DNA from: Armatimonadota bacterium
GTDB lineage: Bacteria; Armatimonadota; Chthonomonadetes; Chthonomonadales; CAJBBX01
Length of the DNA: 64,000 nt
Assembly: GCA_026392115.1 (NCBI GenBank)
Contig: JAPLCQ010000038.1
Location: 1 to 64,000 of the forward strand
Direction of reading: 5' to 3'
Shown here one piece after another: positions 61,340 through 64,000 of this stretch. A program made the translations under genes and the position numbers. The notes beneath the pieces are model-generated. The model saw only the letters and a program-made list of their open reading frames with translations. It was not told where the DNA came from and made no database searches. The first letter of the stretch is position 1; every line of letters begins with the position of its first letter.

Positions 61340-63734
61340 CCGGCCCGCCCAGGGGCATATCACGCCACGTTCTCTCATGGAGGTCCGTACGCCGCTGACG
61401 CCTCGGATCAGCCCCGACGGAACGCGGGTCATCTTCGTGGTGCTCGAGGCCGACTTCCAGGACAGCCGATGGGTTCCCCACCTCTGGATCGCCGACCTTC
61501 CGGATGGCGCGCCCCGCCAGGTCACCTACGGCTACGACGGGGAGCACACGCCGGCGTGGTCGCGCGACGGGAAGCAGATCGCCTTCCTATCGGCGCGCCC
61601 CGACCCCTCCGACGGCGAGGGCGACGGTCCCGACGACGGTGAACCGCTGCCGGCCGAGCAGATCTGGGTGCTTCCCGCGCACGGCGGCGAGGCCCGTCGC
61701 ATCACCCGAACCAGGGACGGCATCCTTCGCTACCAGTGGAAGCGCCGGTCGGACGAGCTCATCTACCTTGCCCTTGAGCCGCGCCAACCCGCCCTCAGGG
61801 CGCCGCTTGAGGACCGCCGACGACGCCGGAACGACCCGATCCTGGAGCATGAGGAGCTTCCCCGACGCCAGCTCTGGCGCGTGGGACTGACCGACACAAC
61901 GCCAACGCTGATCTGCCCAGGCGACCCGGGCATCATGGAGTTCGACCTCTCGCCCGACGACCGACGCCTGGTCTATTCAGGCAACCGAACCGGCGAACCG
62001 AACGACTTCCACCTCTTCGACCTCTTCATACTGGAGCTGCAGGGCAATACACCGCCCCACCCGCTGGTGCGCACACCGGGCGCCAAGTACCATCCTCGCT
62101 GGTCGCCCGACGGCAAGACGCTCGCCTATCTCGGGCCGATCAATCCCCACGTATCGTTCTCGCAGGAGTGCGTCTGGACCGTTGCGCGCGGGCAATCGCG
62201 GCCCTCGAACCGTCTGACCGGATCGCGCTACGAGGCCCACGAGATCGAGTGGGGCCGCAGCGGCGGAGGTCTCCATGCCATCGTGGCCGACGGGACGCGC
62301 GCGCCGGTAGTACGGATCGCGAAGGGCGATGCGGCGCCGCTGGACGGCATGACGCCGGACTCCGAGTGCCTCGACTTCGACGTCCACTCCGCGGACCTGG
62401 CGGTGGCGGTCATTGAGCACAGTGATAGGCCTGCCGAGCTCTACCTGCTGAAGCCGGGCGCCGAGCCCAAGCCGCTCACCGCCCTGAACGACGACTGGGT
62501 CGCGAGGCACCGGATGCCCGTCACACGGGTCACTTCGTGGCAGTGTGATGGACATACCATCGAGGCGCTGCTCGTCCGGCCCGACGGCGAACCCGTGGGC
62601 CCGTTGCCCATGGTCGTGGATGTCCACGGCGGCCCCAACGGCCGGTGCGCGGCGGCGATCCGCAGCTACGTGGAGCCCGCCCTGTGGGCTTCGCAGGGCT
62701 ACCTTGTGCTGCGCCCAAACTACCGGGGCAGTGAGGGTTACGGCGCGGCCTTCGCCGTCGCGAGCCGGCATGATCTGGGCGGCGGAGACTACCGCGACAT
62801 CATGGCCGGTATCGACAAGATGGTGACGGACGGCCTGGCGGACCCCAAGCGCATCGGCATCATCGGTGGCTCCTATGGTGGCTTCATGGTGAACTGGGCC
62901 GTTACCCAGACGGACCGTTTCGCAGCGGCCGTCTCCATGTTCGGTATCTTTGATCTGCGGTCCGACTACGGCAACTCCGAGATGCCGCGTTGGGAGGCCG
63001 AGTACCTCGGCGGCCCGTACTGGTCGGCTCCAGAGGCATACAATAGGATGTCGCCGGCGACCTACGCGGACCGCATCAAGACGCCCATGCTCATCATTCA
63101 CGGCGACTCGGATATGAACACGTTCGTCTCCAACTCGCAGGAGCTCTATACCGCCCTCAAGCACAGGGGTGTCGAGGCGCAGTATGTCAGGTATCCTCGG
63201 GAGGGGCACGGCATCCAGGAGCCCAATCACCGCATAGACGAGTTGCAGCGGTGCCTCGATTGGTTCGGGCGGCATCTGTGTGACGGTCTGGAGGCCGGGG
63301 TTCGGCGTAGCCAGGAGCCGGTACGGGCCCGGGGGTTCAAGGTGCAGCTCCTGCGCTGCGAGGACTTCGAGCCCGACAGCGCGGGGCCCGGCGGCGCCCG
63401 GCTGGTGGAGGTTCAGTTCGCCGCCACTAGCATGGCTTCCATGAAGGAGCCTTGGCGGTTTCGTGCCTCGGCCGGTCTGTTGCGGTTCGACAACGGCCAG
63501 GAGCGTGAGCCGGTTGCTGTCATCATCGACTGCCAGTCGGGCCGGTATCTGCTCAAGGGCGCCGACCTCGTGATCGAGGCGCGCCCGGACCGCGACACCG
63601 GGGTCTGCGGCGCGGTGGTGAGCCTGCTGTACGAGGCGCCGGAGCATGGCGGACCATTCGCCTGGCGTCTGCTTGACCTTCCGGCCCTGGCCGGATGCCT
63701 GGCGTCGCACCCGGCGCCCCCTCGGGGCGCCTGA
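61329..63734 (+). CDS. S9 family prolyl oligopeptidase/acylaminoacyl peptidase with C-terminal extension
   Basis: An 801-residue serine peptidase. The N-terminal propeller (about 20-400) has ISPDGTRVIFVV, AWSRDGKQIAFLS and RWSPDGKTLAYLG blades. The alpha/beta-hydrolase domain (about 400-650) has VDVHGGPN, the nucleophile elbow GGSYGGFM, the Asp in HGDSDMNTF and the His in EGHGIQEPNH. About 150 more residues follow the catalytic domain, starting near QEPVRARGFKVQLLRCEDF, and match nothing I know. No signal peptide is seen. The ATG at 61329 follows GAGGGGCGCC and overlaps mutY. Confidence 0.92.
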   Translation: MPANRPAQGHITPRSLMEVRTPLTPRISPDGTRVIFVVLEADFQDSRWVPHLWIADLPDGAPRQVTYGYDGEHTPAWSRDGKQIAFLSARPDPSDGEGDGPDDGEPLPAEQIWVLPAHGGEARRITRTRDGILRYQWKRRSDELIYLALEPRQPALRAPLEDRRRRRNDPILEHEELPRRQLWRVGLTDTTPTLICPGDPGIMEFDLSPDDRRLVYSGNRTGEPNDFHLFDLFILELQGNTPPHPLVRTPGAKYHPRWSPDGKTLAYLGPINPHVSFSQECVWTVARGQSRPSNRLTGSRYEAHEIEWGRSGGGLHAIVADGTRAPVVRIAKGDAAPLDGMTPDSECLDFDVHSADLAVAVIEHSDRPAELYLLKPGAEPKPLTALNDDWVARHRMPVTRVTSWQCDGHTIEALLVRPDGEPVGPLPMVVDVHGGPNGRCAAAIRSYVEPALWASQGYLVLRPNYRGSEGYGAAFAVASRHDLGGGDYRDIMAGIDKMVTDGLADPKRIGIIGGSYGGFMVNWAVTQTDRFAAAVSMFGIFDLRSDYGNSEMPRWEAEYLGGPYWSAPEAYNRMSPATYADRIKTPMLIIHGDSDMNTFVSNSQELYTALKHRGVEAQYVRYPREGHGIQEPNHRIDELQRCLDWFGRHLCDGLEAGVRRSQEPVRARGFKVQLLRCEDFEPDSAGPGGARLVEVQFAATSMASMKEPWRFRASAGLLRFDNGQEREPVAVIIDCQSGRYLLKGADLVIEARPDRDTGVCGAVVSLLYEAPEHGGPFAWRLLDLPALAGCLASHPAPPRGA

Positions 63735-63772
63735 CCGGGTCCAAGAACCCTGGCTACGGAAGGGGATCGTAA

Positions 63773-64000
63773 GTGAAAGAACTCGCACAACTGGCGCTGG
63801 ACACGGCCATGGCTCGCGGCGCCACCTACGCGGACGTCCGCTTCGTTCGCCAACTTCGGCAGGAGATTTCGGCCGAAGACGACAGGCTCCGCTCCTTCAG
63901 CGACCTCGAAGACGCCGGCATCGGCGTCCGCGTAATCGCAGACGGGGCCTGGGGCTTTGCCGGTACCAGCGACCTGACCCGCGAGGGCGCCATGAAGGCG
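63773..64000 (+). CDS. tldD: TldD/PmbA family metalloprotease, partial (5' end)
   Basis: The first 76 residues of a protein that continues past the window. The reading KELAQLALDTAMARGATYADVRFVRQ, then EISAEDDRLRSFSDLEDAGIGVRVIADGAWGFAGTSDL, is the standard N-terminus of TldD, half of the TldD-TldE peptidase. The GTG at 63773 follows GGAAGGGGATC. It is 38 bases after the S9 peptidase gene. PmbA/TldE is the alternative, but the spacing of the GVRV-WGFA motif fits TldD. Confidence 0.85.
   Translation, partial: MKELAQLALDTAMARGATYADVRFVRQLRQEISAEDDRLRSFSDLEDAGIGVRVIADGAWGFAGTSDLTREGAMKA

Noticed and set aside
1..64000. CRISPR arrays, insertion sequences, integrases or phage genes
   Set aside because: No regularly spaced direct repeats, transposase-like proteins or terminal inverted repeats were seen in the window.

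Overview
The window is about 64 kb of GC-rich bacterial chromosome with dense coding on both strands. I found no insertion sequence, integrase, phage module or CRISPR array. Several traits point to a diderm (outer-membrane) lineage outside the Proteobacteria: the KDO enzymes kdsD and kdsC, hfq, and a 1098-residue secreted beta-strand-rich protein; an actinobacterial-type dnaK-dnaJ-hspR operon with a HAIR operator; the c-di-AMP genes cdaA, cdaR and darA; a Ycf45-like R3H ATPase; and a SAM-I riboswitch on metK. The mix fits Armatimonadota or a neighbouring phylum, but that placement is inference, not a database match.

Layout. 1-5.4 kb: MFS transporter (cut by the window edge) and rodA, divergent from secA across a palindromic promoter region. 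5.4-12 kb: a propeller/M23 envelope protein, a GH38 alpha-mannosidase, and a sigma-like/TPR protein translationally coupled to a 53-residue exported peptide. 12-18.6 kb: two enolase-superfamily genes, ribE-ribBA-ribH, an HtrA-like protease and an NTF2-like anchored protein. 18.6-23.7 kb: phosphatase, cdaA-cdaR, two membrane proteins (the second DUF4129-like) and a TatD nuclease, closely packed. 23.7-27.2 kb: polysaccharide-export ABC pair, a DUF4177 protein and an orphan sugar-ABC ATPase. 27.3-30.1 kb: SAM-I riboswitch-metK, a TPR membrane protein and rsfS. 30.1-37.8 kb (minus strand): AlkP-like membrane protein, URO-D-like protein, two LolA-like paralogues, a small hypothetical, darA-tmk and the R3H ATPase. 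38-40.4 kb: a gene-poor patch holding a decayed PepSY gene, one hypothetical gene and three tRNAs. 40.4-43.9 kb: the HspR-regulated chaperone operon. 43.9-47.3 kb: purH, a secreted DUF4380 protein and purN. 47.6-52 kb: an anti-sigma-like zinc-finger protein followed by the repeat-bearing outer-membrane candidate. 52.2-56.9 kb: kdsD-kdsC-miaA-hfq-dapF and a TIM-barrel isomerase. 56.9-60.2 kb (minus): an RCK-pore-RCK potassium channel, cca and tRNA-Pro. 60.2-64 kb: mutY, an S9 peptidase and the start of tldD.

Themes. Envelope building dominates (rodA, secA, M23, O-antigen-type ABC exporter, kdsCD, LolA-like proteins, large barrel). c-di-AMP signalling is represented by synthase (cdaA), partner (cdaR) and receptor (darA), and a potassium channel with two RCK domains could be an effector. 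The observations I would follow first are the sigma/TPR-plus-exported-peptide pair, the repeat-bearing barrel with its anti-sigma-like neighbour, the decayed PepSY gene, the tRNA-Arg(GCG), and the HspR operator on the dnaK promoter.
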